DNA of 64,000 nucleotides from Aurantimonas sp. 22II-16-19i (lineage in GTDB: Bacteria > Pseudomonadota > Alphaproteobacteria > Rhizobiales > Rhizobiaceae): positions 28,508 through 92,507 of the forward strand of contig NZ_AQQS01000023.1 in assembly GCF_002088275.1 (NCBI RefSeq), in the 5' to 3' direction. Below the pieces are notes generated by a model. The model made no database searches. It was not told the DNA's origin and was given only the letters and a program-made list of their open reading frames with translations. Shown here in pieces: positions 42,858 through 52,516 of the stretch (position 1 is its first letter; every line of letters begins with the position of its first letter). Made by a program: the position numbers and the translations under genes.

Positions 42858-43922
42858 TCACTGCAGGAATCCGACGATCTCCTTGACGTCGGCCATGGTC
42901 TTCTCGGCGATCGCGCCGGCCCGCTCGCCGCCATCCTTCAGGACCGCGTCGATATGGCCGGGATCGTCGGTCAGCCGGCGCATCTCGGCGTTGATCGGGG
43001 CGAGTTTTTCCACAGCAAGCTCGGCGAGCACCGGCTTGAACTCGGAAAACTGCCTGCCGCCGAATTCGGCCAGCACCTCGGCCTTGCTGCGCTCGGCAAG
43101 GGCCGCATAGATGCCGACGAGATTGTCGGCCTCCGCCCGGCCGGCAAGCCCGGCGACCTCCGAGGGAAGGGCGTCCGGATCGGTCTTGGCCTTCCTGATC
43201 TTGCGGGCGATCTGCTCGGCGTCGTCGGTGAGGTTGATGCGCGAGAGGTCCGACGGGTCGGACTTCGACATCTTCTTGGAGCCGTCCTTGAGGCTCATGA
43301 TCCGGGTGGCCGGTCCCTCGATCATCGGCTCGGTCAGCGGGAAATAGCCGCTGACCACCTCCTCGCCCATCGATATGTCGGTGCCGAGGCCGGCGGCGGC
43401 GATCCGGTCGGAAAAGTCGTTGTTGAACTTCGCGGCGATGTCGCGGGTCAGTTCCAGATGCTGCTTCTGGTCCTCGCCGACGGGAACGTGCGTCGCGCGG
43501 TAGAGCAGGATGTCGGCGGCCATCAGGCTCGGATAGGCGAGGAGGCCGAGGGAGGCGTTCTCGCGATCCTTGCCGGCCTTGTCCTTGAACTGGGTCATCC
43601 GGTTCATCCAGCCGATGCGGGCGACGCAGTTGAAGATCCAGGCGAGTTCCGCATGGCCGCAGACGCGGCTCTGGTTGAAGACGATGTGGCGCTCGGGGTC
43701 GATGCCGGCGGCGAGGAACGCCGCTGTGATCGAGCGGATCTGGCCTTTCAGATCCTCATGGACGAGTTGCGCCGTGATCGAATGGAGATCGACGACGCAA
43801 TAGATGCAGTCCTGGCTCTCCTGCAGGGCGACGAACTTGCGGATGGCGCCGAGATAGTTGCCGAGATGCAGGTTTCCGGTGGGTTGCACGCCGGAAAAGA
43901 CGCGGGGGGAAAATGCGCTCAT
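42858..43922 (-). CDS. trpS: Tryptophanyl-tRNA synthetase
   Basis: 354-residue class I aminoacyl-tRNA synthetase. The HIGH-type motif is [13 protein letters not shown] near the N-terminus, the KMSKS motif is intact in [10 protein letters not shown], and [18 protein letters not shown] is present. ATG 43922 gives the standard [14 protein letters not shown] start; longer in-frame ORFs are rejected. It is divergent from rpmI and is the first gene of the long minus-strand block. Confidence 0.97.
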   Translation of the reverse strand: MSAFSPRVFSGVQPTGNLHLGNYLGAIRKFVALQESQDCIYCVVDLHSITAQLVHEDLKGQIRSITAAFLAAGIDPERHIVFNQSRVCGHAELAWIFNCVARIGWMNRMTQFKDKAGKDRENASLGLLAYPSLMAADILLYRATHVPVGEDQKQHLELTRDIAAKFNNDFSDRIAAAGLGTDISMGEEVVSGYFPLTEPMIEGPATRIMSLKDGSKKMSKSDPSDLSRINLTDDAEQIARKIRKAKTDPDALPSEVAGLAGRAEADNLVGIYAALAERSKAEVLAEFGGRQFSEFKPVLAELAVEKLAPINAEMRRLTDDPGHIDAVLKDGGERAGAIAEKTMADVKEIVGFLQ

Positions 43923-44050
43923 GGGGCGGCTCCGGGGGAAAACATGAATGATGTTGCCGGGCCTTATGGCGGAGGGCGGGGCGGCGATCAAGCAGCGGCC
44001 CGTGCCGTGCCCGGCGGAGATCGGCCCGCCCGCTCGGCCTGCGATCACTC

Positions 44051-44079
44051 TTGCGCATTCCCCGCCTCTCGCGTATGAG
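44051..44079 (+). promoter_or_regulatory. Promoter of rpmI-rplT
   Basis: TTGCGC (44051-44056), 17-base spacer, TATGAG (44074-44079). The expected start at about 44086 leaves a 140-base leader before rpmI, long enough for the autoregulatory structure known for the L20 operon, although no specific fold is assigned. Confidence 0.55.
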
Positions 44080-44226
44080 ACCCGCGTTCAGACGAGAGCC
44101 GGCCGGCAGGGCATGCCGTGGCGGCTCCTAATGCTGTTCGCGACACTTCCTTCCCCGAAGGCAAGTCATCAGGCCGCCGCGAGACGGTCCGGCCGACGTC
44201 GCGATCCTCTTAATCAGGAGAGCAAA

Positions 44227-44427
44227 ATGCCCAAGATGAAGACCAAGGCGAGCGCCAAGAAGCGCTTCCGCATGACCGCCAACGGCCACGTCAAGGCGGG
44301 TGCCGCCGGCAAGCGCCACGGCATGATCAAACGCTCCAACGACTTCATTCGCAACGCGCGCGGCACGATGATCCTGTCGAAGCCCGACGAGCGGATCGTC
44401 AAGACCTACATGCCTTACGCCCGCTGA
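44227..44427 (+). CDS. rpmI: 50S ribosomal protein bL35
   Basis: 66 residues, very basic, starting [20 protein letters not shown] with [10 protein letters not shown] typical of bL35. Normal length. A GGAGAGC ribosome site lies before the ATG. It is followed by rplT after 44 bases. infC, which often precedes it, is not here. Confidence 0.97.
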   Translation: MPKMKTKASAKKRFRMTANGHVKAGAAGKRHGMIKRSNDFIRNARGTMILSKPDERIVKTYMPYAR

Positions 44428-44471
44428 GCGGCGCGTCACCCGGCATTTTAGAGATTTCAGGAGTTTAGATC

Positions 44472-44891
44472 ATGGCACGCGTCAAGCGGGGCGTCACGTC
44501 CCACGCCAAGCACAAAAAGGTTCTCAAGCAGGCCAAGGGTTTCTACGGCCGCCGCAAGAACACCATCCGCACCGCCAAGGCCGCCGTCGACCGGTCGAAG
44601 CAGTATGCGACCCGCGACCGCAAGGTCCGCAAGCGGAACTTCCGCGCCCTGTGGATCCAGCGCATCAACGCCGCGGTCCGCGAGCACGGCCTGACCTATG
44701 GCCGCTTCATCGACGGCCTCGCCAAGGCCGGCATCGAGGTCGACCGCAAGGTTCTGTCGGACATCGCGATCCACGAGCCGGAAGCCTTCACCGCTCTCTG
44801 CGAGCAGGCCAAGGCCGCACTCGCCTATCTGAAGGAGAGCGAGTTCCCGAACGCCTACGAGCGGGCGGTCGGCGAGAAGCGGGCGGCCTGA
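44472..44891 (+). CDS. rplT: 50S ribosomal protein bL20
   Basis: 139 residues, with the bL20 pattern [29 protein letters not shown] and [20 protein letters not shown]. It is slightly longer than the 118 of E. coli because of a C-terminal tail, as in other alphaproteobacteria. In many bacteria bL20 represses its own operon at the mRNA leader. A strong terminator follows. Confidence 0.97.
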   Translation: MARVKRGVTSHAKHKKVLKQAKGFYGRRKNTIRTAKAAVDRSKQYATRDRKVRKRNFRALWIQRINAAVREHGLTYGRFIDGLAKAGIEVDRKVLSDIAIHEPEAFTALCEQAKAALAYLKESEFPNAYERAVGEKRAA

Positions 44892-44924
44892 GCGCCACCT
44901 TCCGATCGACGGACGAAACGAGCG

Positions 44925-44955
44925 AACCCGCGGCTTTCAAGCCCGCGGGTTTTTT
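44925..44955 (+). terminator. Intrinsic terminator of rpmI-rplT
   Basis: AACCCGCGG, a CTTTCAAGC loop region, CCGCGGGTT followed by a T6 run; 34 bases after the rplT stop and 18 bases before the end of exoD on the other strand. Confidence 0.85.
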
Positions 44956-44972
44956 CATGCCCTCGGCCTGCC

Positions 44973-45671
44973 TCACCCGATCCCCGCGACCATCGGTTCG
45001 ATCCACGCCCACAGATCCTGGGCGAGGACGAGGCCGTATTTGACGACGGCGATCACCACGCCGCCGACGACACCGACGCAGATCGCGAGCATCGCCAGGC
45101 CGGCGATGATCCACAATCCGTCGCGCTCGAGGATGCCGAAGGCGAACATGCAGATCGCCAGCGCCGGAAGGAAGTTGCCGAGGGGGATCGGCAGGATCAG
45201 GATCAGCGACAAGGCGAGACAGATCAGCCCGACGATCCTCTCGGCAGTCGGCTGGACGAGAAAGCCGAGGCGCGGCGCCAGGATTCGCTCGGCGCGCGCG
45301 ATCCACGGCGCCGAGCGCTCGACGACGGCCGACAGGTCGCTGCGACGCAGGGACCGTCTGGCGATCATGCCCGGCAGCCACGGCTTGAAGCCGAAGCTCA
45401 GCTGGGCGGCGAGGAAGATCAGCGGCACGGCGAGGACGGTCGACGTGCCGGGCGGCGCCGGCAGGAGGTTCGGCAGGGCGAACAGGAAGAGGAGGGCGCC
45501 GAAGGCGCGCTCGCCGGTCGCCTTGAGGAGATCGCTGATGGCGATGCGCTCGCGCGAGGTGTCGCCGACGAGGCCCGTCAGGATGGCCGAGATGCGTGGC
45601 CCGTTCGGCCCTCCACCATCTCCCGGTCCGGAGGGTGGCAGTCTTGCAGGGTCCGAGAGATGTTCGATCAC
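44973..45671 (-). CDS. exoD: ExoD-family exopolysaccharide synthesis protein
   Basis: 232-residue inner-membrane protein with about four or five membrane segments. ExoD signatures are FGALLFLFALPNLLPAPPGTS and the C-terminal ALSLILILPIPLGNFLPALAICMFAFGILERDG. In Sinorhizobium meliloti exoD mutants show altered exopolysaccharide and alkaline sensitivity; the biochemical role is unknown. It is a single gene convergent with rplT. Confidence 0.9.
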   Translation of the reverse strand: MIEHLSDPARLPPSGPGDGGGPNGPRISAILTGLVGDTSRERIAISDLLKATGERAFGALLFLFALPNLLPAPPGTSTVLAVPLIFLAAQLSFGFKPWLPGMIARRSLRRSDLSAVVERSAPWIARAERILAPRLGFLVQPTAERIVGLICLALSLILILPIPLGNFLPALAICMFAFGILERDGLWIIAGLAMLAICVGVVGGVVIAVVKYGLVLAQDLWAWIEPMVAGIG

Positions 45672-45946
45672 GTCAGCTACGCATCTGCAGGGTCATGTCG
45701 ACGGAATGCCGACGGCGATCGTGAGAGGTGCCGTGCGGCAGCCGCCCGGCATTCGATCCTGCGCCAGGCTGGGCAGAGATAGGTTATCGATCATGTCAGA
45801 ATGATGGGGCCAGGCGAGCGCGTGATGGCCGGGAGGCGCGCCGCCGGGCCGCGATGGCGTGCCGACAAGCTTCCATCATGCTGCCCCTTGCGCTAACGAG
45901 GCGCCGGAAGGCCGCCCCGCCGGCATGACCAATCGTGGAGTGACGC

Positions 45947-47026
45947 GTGAGCGAAACGCTTGAGACCGAGCTGATCCAGAAGATCGATGCGGCAGAAGAC
46001 GAGGCCGCGCTCGAGACGATCCGCATTGCCGAACTCGGCAAGAAGGGCCGCATTTCCGAGATGATGAAGGGGCTCGGCAAGATGAGCCCGGAGGAGCGCA
46101 AGGAGGCCGGCCCGCGCCTCAACGGCCTGCGCGACCGTGTGCAGGACGCGATCGCGGCGCGGCGCGAGGTGCTGGGGGAAGCGGCGATCGTCGCGCGGCT
46201 CGCCGCCGAGCGCCTCGACGTGACGCTCCCCGTGCGCCAGGGCGCGGCCTCGCGGGGGCGCATCCATCCGATCTCCCAGGTGATCGACGAGATCACCGCG
46301 ATCTTCGCCGACATGGGCTTTTCCATCGCCGAGGGGCCGGACATCGAGACCGACTACTACAACTTCACGGCACTGAACTTTCCCGAGGGCCATCCCGCCC
46401 GCGAGATGCACGACACGTTTTTCCTGGCTCCCGACGAGACCGGGCAGCGCAAGGTGCTGCGCACCCACACCTCGCCGGTGCAGATCCGCACCATGGAGGC
46501 GCAGAAGCCGCCGATCCGCATCGTCATCCCGGGCAAGACCTACCGGCAGGATTCCGATGCCACCCACACGCCGATGTTCCATCAGGTGGAGGGGCTGGTG
46601 GTCGACACGACGTCGAACATCGCCAACATGAAGTGGGTGCTGGAGGAGTTCTGCAAGGCGTTCTTCGAGGTGCCGCAGCTCAACATGCGCTTCCGCCCGT
46701 CCTTCTTCCCCTTCACCGAGCCGTCGATGGAGGTCGACATCCAGTGCGATCGCTCGAGGCCCGGCGAGGTGCGCTTCGGCGAGGGGTCGGACTGGATGGA
46801 GATCCTCGGCTGCGGCATGGTCCATCCGAACGTCCTGCGCGCCGGCGGCCTCGACCCGGACGTCTATCAGGGCTTTGCCTGGGGCATGGGCATCGACCGC
46901 ATCGCCATGCTGAAATACGGCATGCCGGATCTCCGGGCCTTCTTCGACGCCGACGTGCGCTGGCTGGCGCACTATGGCTTCCGCCCGCTCGACATGCCGA
47001 CGCTGTTCGGGGGGCTGAGTTCGTGA
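45947..47026 (+). CDS. pheS: Phenylalanyl-tRNA synthetase alpha subunit
   Basis: 359-residue catalytic subunit of the alpha2beta2 class II synthetase. A coiled-coil N-terminal part (about 1-90) is followed by the catalytic core: [19 protein letters not shown] (motif 1), [33 protein letters not shown] (motif 2) and [17 protein letters not shown] (motif 3). The GTG start is preferred (GGAGTGACGC upstream). It is separated from pheT by four unrelated genes. Confidence 0.97.
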   Translation: MSETLETELIQKIDAAEDEAALETIRIAELGKKGRISEMMKGLGKMSPEERKEAGPRLNGLRDRVQDAIAARREVLGEAAIVARLAAERLDVTLPVRQGAASRGRIHPISQVIDEITAIFADMGFSIAEGPDIETDYYNFTALNFPEGHPAREMHDTFFLAPDETGQRKVLRTHTSPVQIRTMEAQKPPIRIVIPGKTYRQDSDATHTPMFHQVEGLVVDTTSNIANMKWVLEEFCKAFFEVPQLNMRFRPSFFPFTEPSMEVDIQCDRSRPGEVRFGEGSDWMEILGCGMVHPNVLRAGGLDPDVYQGFAWGMGIDRIAMLKYGMPDLRAFFDADVRWLAHYGFRPLDMPTLFGGLSS

Positions 47027-47073
47027 GAGATTGCTGTCGCCTGGCCTGAGCGACAGCAGGAAGGAGGCAGCCG

Positions 47074-47397
47074 ATGGCCATGATGACCGTGTTGAGTGAA
47101 GACGAGGCTCGGCGAATCGCCGAGCCGATCCTTCGCAAGTATCTGCAGCCCTTCGGCTACGGTGGCGTCAGCGTGAGTTCGGAGGAGGATTTCGATGGCG
47201 CTATCGTCCTGCGGATGTCGGTGAACGTCGAGAGGCAGGTCTCCGGCCGGGCGATGGTCGACGTGGTCGGCGCTATTCGAGAAGCGCTGCTCGATCGGGG
47301 CGACGAACGGTTCGCATTCCTGTCCTATCGACGGCCTGACACGGACCCGGCTGCAGACGCTGGACCAATGTCAGTGAGCCAAGCTGATGGTCGATGA
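47074..47397 (+). CDS. Small protein of unknown function, putative partner of the HEPN protein
   Basis: 107 residues, not recognised. It has an N-terminal helix (SEDEARRIAEPILRKYL), then alternating strands with FDGAIVLRMSVNVERQV, a helix GRAMVDVVGAIREALLD and the segment RFAFLSYRRPD, so a small alpha/beta domain is likely. A very strong AAGGAGG ribosome site precedes the ATG. The stop lies 11 bases inside the next gene, indicating translational coupling to the HEPN protein. This is the gene order of an antitoxin-toxin pair; that role is an inference. It is inserted just after pheS. Confidence 0.75.
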   Translation: MAMMTVLSEDEARRIAEPILRKYLQPFGYGGVSVSSEEDFDGAIVLRMSVNVERQVSGRAMVDVVGAIREALLDRGDERFAFLSYRRPDTDPAADAGPMSVSQADGR

Positions 47398-47845
47398 ACT
47401 GCTCGATGCGGCGGCGATGTTGGCGGGCGAGGCGAGCCGAAACCCGTCCTGCGGCCGCCGGGCGGTCAGCACGGCCTATTATGCCGTTTTCCATGCCTTG
47501 TCGGATTTGGCCACCGGCTGCTTGTTGCCCGGTGTTTCGAACGAAGCGGAAGACTATGTGCGCATCTACCGCTCCCTGGACCATGGCCCGCTGAAGAACG
47601 CCTTCATCCAGGCCCCCTTGAAAGATAACCCAAGGCTTCGTCCGATCGGAGGTCTGATCGCCCACCTGCAGAGCGAGCGGGTTCGCGCCGACTATCTGCC
47701 GGCCGATCCGCTGCTGTTCCCGCATTCCCAAGTCCTCGATCTGGTCCTGCAAGCCTCCCAGATCGTCCAGGAGCTCCGCGCGCTGACCGACGACGACCGG
47801 CGCAAGCTCGCGGTCTGCCTCCTGTTCCGCACGCGCAAGGATTGA
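47387..47845 (+). CDS. HEPN-domain protein
   Basis: 152 residues, all-helical. The HEPN signature RRAVSTAYYAVFHAL is at 24-38, and an R-x6-H motif occurs at R59-H66 (RIYRSLDH), matching the R-x4-6-H catalytic motif of HEPN ribonucleases. This predicts possible RNase activity, as in toxin-antitoxin, abortive-infection and CRISPR-associated HEPN proteins. It overlaps the preceding small gene by 11 bases. Which RNA it might cut is unknown. Confidence 0.8.
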   Translation: MVDELLDAAAMLAGEASRNPSCGRRAVSTAYYAVFHALSDLATGCLLPGVSNEAEDYVRIYRSLDHGPLKNAFIQAPLKDNPRLRPIGGLIAHLQSERVRADYLPADPLLFPHSQVLDLVLQASQIVQELRALTDDDRRKLAVCLLFRTRKD

Positions 47846-47850
47846 CGGCG

Positions 47851-47895
47851 ATGGCATCTCGCGAACTCCAGAAGACGATCGAGACGGCTCGTTGA
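47851..47895 (+). other. Short ORF (14 codons) between the HEPN gene and GFA gene
   Basis: ATG at 47851 opens MASRELQKTIETAR and stops at 47893-47895, its TGA overlapping the TTG start of the next gene. It may be a coupling peptide or the remnant of a lost gene. Too short to assign. Confidence 0.25.
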
Positions 47896-48344
47896 CCGAC
47901 CCACCCACCTCCCTCCACACGGGCGGCTGCCGCTGCGGCGCGGTGCGCTTTGCCGCGTCCGCCGATCCTATCTACACGGCGATCTGCCACTGCGAGGACT
48001 GCCGCAGGTCTTCGGGCGCGCCGTTCCTCGCCTTTGTCGGGTTCTCGCGCGCCGATGTCGGTTTCGAAGGCGGGCAGGGCAGGCGCTATGGCGAGGAGCC
48101 GGTGTCGCGGACGTTCTGCGAGACCTGCGGGGCGCCGATCGCCTATCAGGACGACAGGCTTCCCGGCCAGATCTTCTTCAATCTCGGCGCGATGGATCGG
48201 CCCGGGCGCTACGAGCCGAAGGAGCAGGCCTATGTTTCGGAAAGATTGCCGTTTACCTGCATCGCGGTCGATCTTCCGGAGCACGAGAAGACCAGCGTGC
48301 CGAGGAACCGCGCGACGAAACTCGCCGATCACCGACCCTTTTGA
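47892..48344 (+). CDS. GFA-family (glutathione-dependent formaldehyde-activating-like) zinc protein
   Basis: 150 residues. The GFA fold has the zinc cysteines in GGCRCGAVRF, CHCEDCRRSSGAPF and FCETCGAPI. The original member, Gfa, speeds formaldehyde-glutathione adduct formation, but most family members are uncharacterised. The start is TTG 47892, overlapping the stop of a 14-codon ORF. It is part of the pheS-pheT cassette. Confidence 0.88.
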   Translation: MTDPPTSLHTGGCRCGAVRFAASADPIYTAICHCEDCRRSSGAPFLAFVGFSRADVGFEGGQGRRYGEEPVSRTFCETCGAPIAYQDDRLPGQIFFNLGAMDRPGRYEPKEQAYVSERLPFTCIAVDLPEHEKTSVPRNRATKLADHRPF

Positions 48345-48364
48345 ATTTCGAACGGATCACAGCA

Positions 48365-48766
48365 ATGCCCGCCCGTCTCATCGTCCTCGACATCATCGCG
48401 GTTCTCGCCGGGGCGGTGGTCGGCCTCTTCGTCGTCGACATCCTCGCCTGGCTGCTCTTCGACACGTCGGTGAGCGGCATGGTCGCCTCGGTCGGCCGGT
48501 GGATCATCGTCCTCGTCGCCGTCGGCCTGTTCGCGGTCTATTATCGCATGCTGCCGCCGACGGGCGCGGCGATCGCCTCCTTCTTCACCGGGGTGGTGGT
48601 GCCGCTCGTCGCCGAGAAGATCGTCTTCGGCTCGTCCTTGCCGACGACCTCGCTCCTGTTCCTCTATGTCGTCTTCGCGGTCGTCGCGCTGTTCACCTAT
48701 CGCTTCGTGCGGGCCGGAAAGCCGGTGCGAGGCAAGGCCGCACAGACCGGACGATCCGATCCCTAG
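48365..48766 (+). CDS. Hypothetical small membrane protein
   Basis: 133 residues with three or four predicted membrane segments (about 6-30, 38-60, 68-90, 95-115) and a short basic C-terminal tail. The family is not recognised. ATG 48365 is used; a TTG at 48341 overlapping the GFA stop is also possible. It is the last gene before pheT and probably in the same transcript. Confidence 0.7.
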   Translation: MPARLIVLDIIAVLAGAVVGLFVVDILAWLLFDTSVSGMVASVGRWIIVLVAVGLFAVYYRMLPPTGAAIASFFTGVVVPLVAEKIVFGSSLPTTSLLFLYVVFAVVALFTYRFVRAGKPVRGKAAQTGRSDP

Positions 48767-48838
48767 GCGCGCCTTCGCCGTTCCTTCCCGACCAGCCATC
48801 CGCCCCGACTGTTCCGAACCCAATGAAGCTTTGATCCC

Positions 48839-51253
48839 ATGAAATTCACACTCTCCTGGCTGAAGGATCATCTCGAGACCGAGGCGAGCCTGTCCGAGAT
48901 CTGCGAGCGGCTGACGATGATCGGCCTCGAGGTCGAATCCGTCGACGACCGGGCGGTGTTCGCCCCGTTCCGCATCGCGAGGGTCCTGTCGGCCACCCAG
49001 CATCCGGATGCCGACCGGCTGCGGCTCCTGTCGGTGGATGCGGGGCCTGAGGTCAACGACGGCAAGCCCTTGCAGATCGTCTGCGGCGCGCCGAACGCCC
49101 GCGAAGGCCTCGTCGGCGTGCTGGCCCTGCCCGGCACCTATGTGCCCGGCATCGACACGACGCTGAGCGTCGGCAAGATCCGCGGCGTCGAATCCTTCGG
49201 GATGATGTGCTCCGAGCGTGAGCTGGAACTCTCCGAGGAGCATGACGGGATCATCAACCTGCCGGCCGACGCGCCGGTCGGAACGCGCTATGCCGACTAT
49301 GCCGGGCTGATCGATCCGGTGATCGAGATCAACCTGACGCCGAACCATCCCGAGGCGACCGGCGTCTACGGCATCGCCCGCGACCTCGCCGCCTCGGGGC
49401 TGGGGACGCTGAAGACGCCTGAGGTGCCCCGCATCGAGGGCGAGGGCGAGGTGGGCGTCGCGCTGGAGGTGAGAAGCGCGACCTGCCTCGGCTTCGCGCT
49501 GCGCCGTGTCTCGGGCGTGACCAACGGCGCCTCGCCGGAATGGCTGCAGAAGCGGCTGAAGGCGATCGGCCTTCGCCCGATCAACGCCCTCGTCGACGTC
49601 ACCAACTACATCACCTTCGATCGCGGCCGGCCGCTCCACGTCTTCGACGCCAAGAAGGTCGCCGGCGGGCTGACGGTGGGCGATGCCGCCGGGGGCGAGA
49701 CGATCCTCGCCCTCGACCAGCGCGACTACGTGATGCCGGCCGGCACCTGCGTGATCGCCGACGACAGGGGCGTCGAATCCATCGCCGGCGTCATGGGCGG
49801 CGAGCATTCGGGCTGCGACGAGACGACCACCGAGGTGCTGATCGAATCGGCGCTGTGGGAGCCGCTCGACATCGCCCGGACCGGCCGGGCGCTCGGCATC
49901 ATCACCGATGCGCGCTACCGCTTCGAGCGCGGCGTCGACCCCGCCTTCATGGAGCCGGGTCTCGACCTCGCGACGCAGATGGTGCTCGACCTTTGCGGCG
50001 GCACGGCCTCCAGGCGTGTCGTGGCGGGCGTGCAGCCCCATGAGCCGAAGCAAGTCGTCCTGCCGCTCGGCGAGTTCGAGCGGCTGACCGGCCTCTCCGT
50101 CGGCCCGCAGGAGCAGGAGCGTATCCTCGCCGTCCTCGGCTTTGCGCCGCGCCGGGAGGGCGAGGCGCTGGTCTGCACCGTGCCGAGCTGGCGGCCGGAC
50201 GTGGACGGCAAGGCCGACCTCGTGGAGGAGGTCATGCGGCTTCACGGCGTCGACGAGATCAAGCCGGCGCCGCTCGCCTCCCACGCTTCCGTCAACGGCC
50301 GCATCCTGACGACGATCCAGGCCCGCGACCGGGCGGCGCGCCGGGCCCTGGCGGCGAGGGGCATGGTCGAATGCGTCTCCTACAGCTTCGTCTCGGAGAC
50401 CGAGGCGAAGGCCTTCGGCGGCGGCGATGCGGCGCTGAAGCTCGCCAATCCGATTTCCGCCGATCTCTCCGACATGCGTCCCTCGCTGCTGCCGGGGCTC
50501 TTGGCGGCGGCCGGCCGCAATGCCGCGCGGGGCTATGGCGACACGGCGCTGTTCGAGGTGGCGGGGGTCTATCACTCCGACACGCCGGACGGGCAGAAGC
50601 GGGTCGCCGGCGGCATTCGCCGGGGCACCGCCGGGGCGGACGGTCCGGGCCGCTTCTGGTCGGGCAACGCCCCGGCGGTCTCGGTCTTCGACGCCAAGGC
50701 CGATGCCTTCGCGGTGCTGGAGGCGGCGGGCTTTCCGGCCGACAAGCTGACGATCGAGGCGCCGGCGAGCGACTGGTATCATCCGGGCCGCTCGGGCCGC
50801 ATCAAGCTCGGGCCCAAGGTCGTCATCGCCGAGTTCGGCGAGTTCCATCCCAAGGTCCTGAAGACGCTCGGCGTCTCCGGTCCGCTGTGCGGCTTCGAGG
50901 TGTTCCTCGACAAGGTGCCGGAGCCGAAGAAGCGGCCGACGCGCACCAAGCCGGTTCTGGCGCTGTCGCCCTTCCAGCCGGTCCGGCGCGACTTCGCCTT
51001 CGTCGTCGACGCGACGGTCGAGGCCGGCCGCATCGTGCGCGCCGCCGAGGGAGCCGACAAGGCGCTGGTCAAGGAGGTCCGGGTGTTCGACGTCTTTGCC
51101 GGCGCGGCGCTCGGGGAGGCGAAGAAGTCCGTCGCCATCGAGGTGACGCTGGCGCCGGCCGAGCGCACCCTCACGGAAGAGGAACTGGAGGCGGTGTCGG
51201 CGAGGATCGTGGCAGGCGTCGCCAAGGCGACGGGTGCGACGCTGCGCAGCTGA
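48839..51253 (+). CDS. pheT: Phenylalanyl-tRNA synthetase beta subunit
   Basis: 804-residue beta subunit that binds tRNA and carries the editing site. Domains in order: N-terminal B1, tRNA-binding OB-fold (about 40-150, [25 protein letters not shown]), B3/B4 editing domain (about 210-400), B5 (about 405-475), catalytic-like core (about 490-680), and the FDX-ACB anticodon-binding domain at the C-terminus ([16 protein letters not shown] onwards). Full length. It begins 72 bases after a small membrane protein gene rather than next to pheS. Confidence 0.96.
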   Translation: MKFTLSWLKDHLETEASLSEICERLTMIGLEVESVDDRAVFAPFRIARVLSATQHPDADRLRLLSVDAGPEVNDGKPLQIVCGAPNAREGLVGVLALPGTYVPGIDTTLSVGKIRGVESFGMMCSERELELSEEHDGIINLPADAPVGTRYADYAGLIDPVIEINLTPNHPEATGVYGIARDLAASGLGTLKTPEVPRIEGEGEVGVALEVRSATCLGFALRRVSGVTNGASPEWLQKRLKAIGLRPINALVDVTNYITFDRGRPLHVFDAKKVAGGLTVGDAAGGETILALDQRDYVMPAGTCVIADDRGVESIAGVMGGEHSGCDETTTEVLIESALWEPLDIARTGRALGIITDARYRFERGVDPAFMEPGLDLATQMVLDLCGGTASRRVVAGVQPHEPKQVVLPLGEFERLTGLSVGPQEQERILAVLGFAPRREGEALVCTVPSWRPDVDGKADLVEEVMRLHGVDEIKPAPLASHASVNGRILTTIQARDRAARRALAARGMVECVSYSFVSETEAKAFGGGDAALKLANPISADLSDMRPSLLPGLLAAAGRNAARGYGDTALFEVAGVYHSDTPDGQKRVAGGIRRGTAGADGPGRFWSGNAPAVSVFDAKADAFAVLEAAGFPADKLTIEAPASDWYHPGRSGRIKLGPKVVIAEFGEFHPKVLKTLGVSGPLCGFEVFLDKVPEPKKRPTRTKPVLALSPFQPVRRDFAFVVDATVEAGRIVRAAEGADKALVKEVRVFDVFAGAALGEAKKSVAIEVTLAPAERTLTEEELEAVSARIVAGVAKATGATLRS

Positions 51254-51345
51254 GCCCATCGGCGGGAGGCGCCGGCCCGGGCTTCGTGGCCGGCGCGTTC
51301 TCGGGCTTGCTTCCGATCGCCTCCGCCTCGCAAGGCGGCGGCGAC

Positions 51346-51831
51346 CTATTCCATCGGGGCGGAATTCGCCGCCCATTCGGCCTGCAGGAGCCGGTTGGCG
51401 GACAGCCGCGCGAATCTCAGCGTCATTGCCTTGCGGGTGGCGGGCGCCAGCCGCTCCAGCGGCGCCTCGCGCAGGACCTCCGCATCGTATCCGTCGGTCA
51501 GGATCAGCCCGCACTCCTCAGGGAAGATCTCCGCCGGAACGCCGGGATGGGTGGCGAAATACAGCCGGTCGCAATGCAGCCGGTAGATCGGCCATTTCCG
51601 GTCGACGCGAAAATCCTGGATCGAGGTCTTGATCTCGACGATGGCGATCTCGCCCTTGTCCGACAGGCAGACCAGGTCGGCCCGGCGGCCGGAATCCAGC
51701 GGCATTTCCGGAAGCATCGCGACGTTGAGGTTCTGCATCAGCCGCTGCACGCCCCGGCGCACCATCATGGCCCGGTCGGACTGGCGGCCGTCGACCAGCG
51801 GGTCGGGGGCGAAGGGCGAGACGAGAGGCAT
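51346..51831 (-). CDS. mmcB: MmcB-family DNA repair protein
   Basis: 161 residues. This is the MmcB family described in Caulobacter as an SOS-independent DNA-damage protein with a PD-(D/E)xK nuclease-like fold. The visible core is GRRADLVCLSDKGEIAIVEIKTSIQDF, which contains the D...ExK pattern (ADLV ... VEIK). ATG 51831 is preferred to a start 12 codons upstream. It is convergent with pheT and transcribed alone. Confidence 0.87.
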   Translation of the reverse strand: MPLVSPFAPDPLVDGRQSDRAMMVRRGVQRLMQNLNVAMLPEMPLDSGRRADLVCLSDKGEIAIVEIKTSIQDFRVDRKWPIYRLHCDRLYFATHPGVPAEIFPEECGLILTDGYDAEVLREAPLERLAPATRKAMTLRFARLSANRLLQAEWAANSAPME

Positions 51832-51957
51832 GGATCGTGGATTATCCCGCAGGAAAACAAAACGCAAACGAATCGCGATAATGTCCTAGGCTTATGAAGA
51901 ACAGCCGTCCCTATTCCGGCCCCGACGCGACGTCTGCGGGGGCTGCGGCGGGTTCCG

Positions 51958-52353
51958 TCACTCCACCCGCGCGCCGGCGATCTCTTCCAGGATCGGACAG
52001 TCGGGGCCTTCGCCGCGCTGGCACTCGTCGGTGAGGGCGTCGAGCGCCCGCTTCAGGGAATTCAGCTCGGCGATCTTGTGGTCGATCTCGGCGATCCGGG
52101 AAGTGACCAGCCGGCGGACATCCTCGCGATGCCGGTTCTCATCGCCATAGAGCGACAGGAGCTTGCGCGCCTCCGCGATCGAGAAGCCGAGCGAGCGCGA
52201 GCGCTGCAGGAAGCGCAGGACGTGGACGTCCCGATCGCGATAGTCGCGATAGCCGTTATTGGCCCGCATCGGCTTGATCAGCCCGACTTCCTCGTAATAG
52301 CGGATCGTCTTCGGCGGCAAGCCCGACAGGCGCGAAGCCTCTCCGATGTTCAT
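51958..52353 (-). CDS. MerR-family regulator, CueR/HmrR-like
   Basis: 131 residues. The N-terminal winged helix is MNIGEASRLSGLPPKTIRYYEEVGLI, followed by a long dimerisation helix. The metal-binding loop keeps the two CueR cysteines, C111 and C119 (C-x7-C in CQRGEGPDCP). However, the position equal to CueR Ser77, which marks monovalent coinage-metal sensors, is Arg76 in NRHREDV. Copper or silver sensing is therefore likely but not assured. No copper ATPase or chaperone gene is adjacent. Confidence 0.85.
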   Translation of the reverse strand: MNIGEASRLSGLPPKTIRYYEEVGLIKPMRANNGYRDYRDRDVHVLRFLQRSRSLGFSIAEARKLLSLYGDENRHREDVRRLVTSRIAEIDHKIAELNSLKRALDALTDECQRGEGPDCPILEEIAGARVE

Positions 52354-52500
52354 GGTCTGAACCTCATGGGTCTGCTGCGATCCCGGTCGGTCATGCAGAT
52401 GTCGCGCCGCCGCCACAGGTCAACTGTGACGGCACCGCAACAAACCCTTTCTTAACCACGACGGGCTCAGATGCGGACATTGCCCGATTGCTCGAGGAGG

Positions 52501-52516
52501 CCTATCGAACGATAGG
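52501..52516. promoter_or_regulatory. Palindrome upstream of the L,D-transpeptidase gene
   Basis: CCTATCG-AA-CGATAGG, a 7-bp perfect inverted repeat with 2-base spacer, 101 bases upstream of the transpeptidase ATG and 148 bases from the regulator gene start. An operator is possible. Three copies of AGACAATYC (52556-52604, spaced by GCCGCC) follow. Confidence 0.35.

Noticed and set aside
45672..45946. Attenuator or T-box before pheS
   Set aside because: No T-box sequence, no leader peptide rich in Phe and no terminator-like hairpin with a T-run was found.
48329..51514. 1061-codon open frame on the minus strand
   Set aside because: It is antisense to pheT and the upstream small membrane gene. 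No protein features; a shadow of biased codon use.
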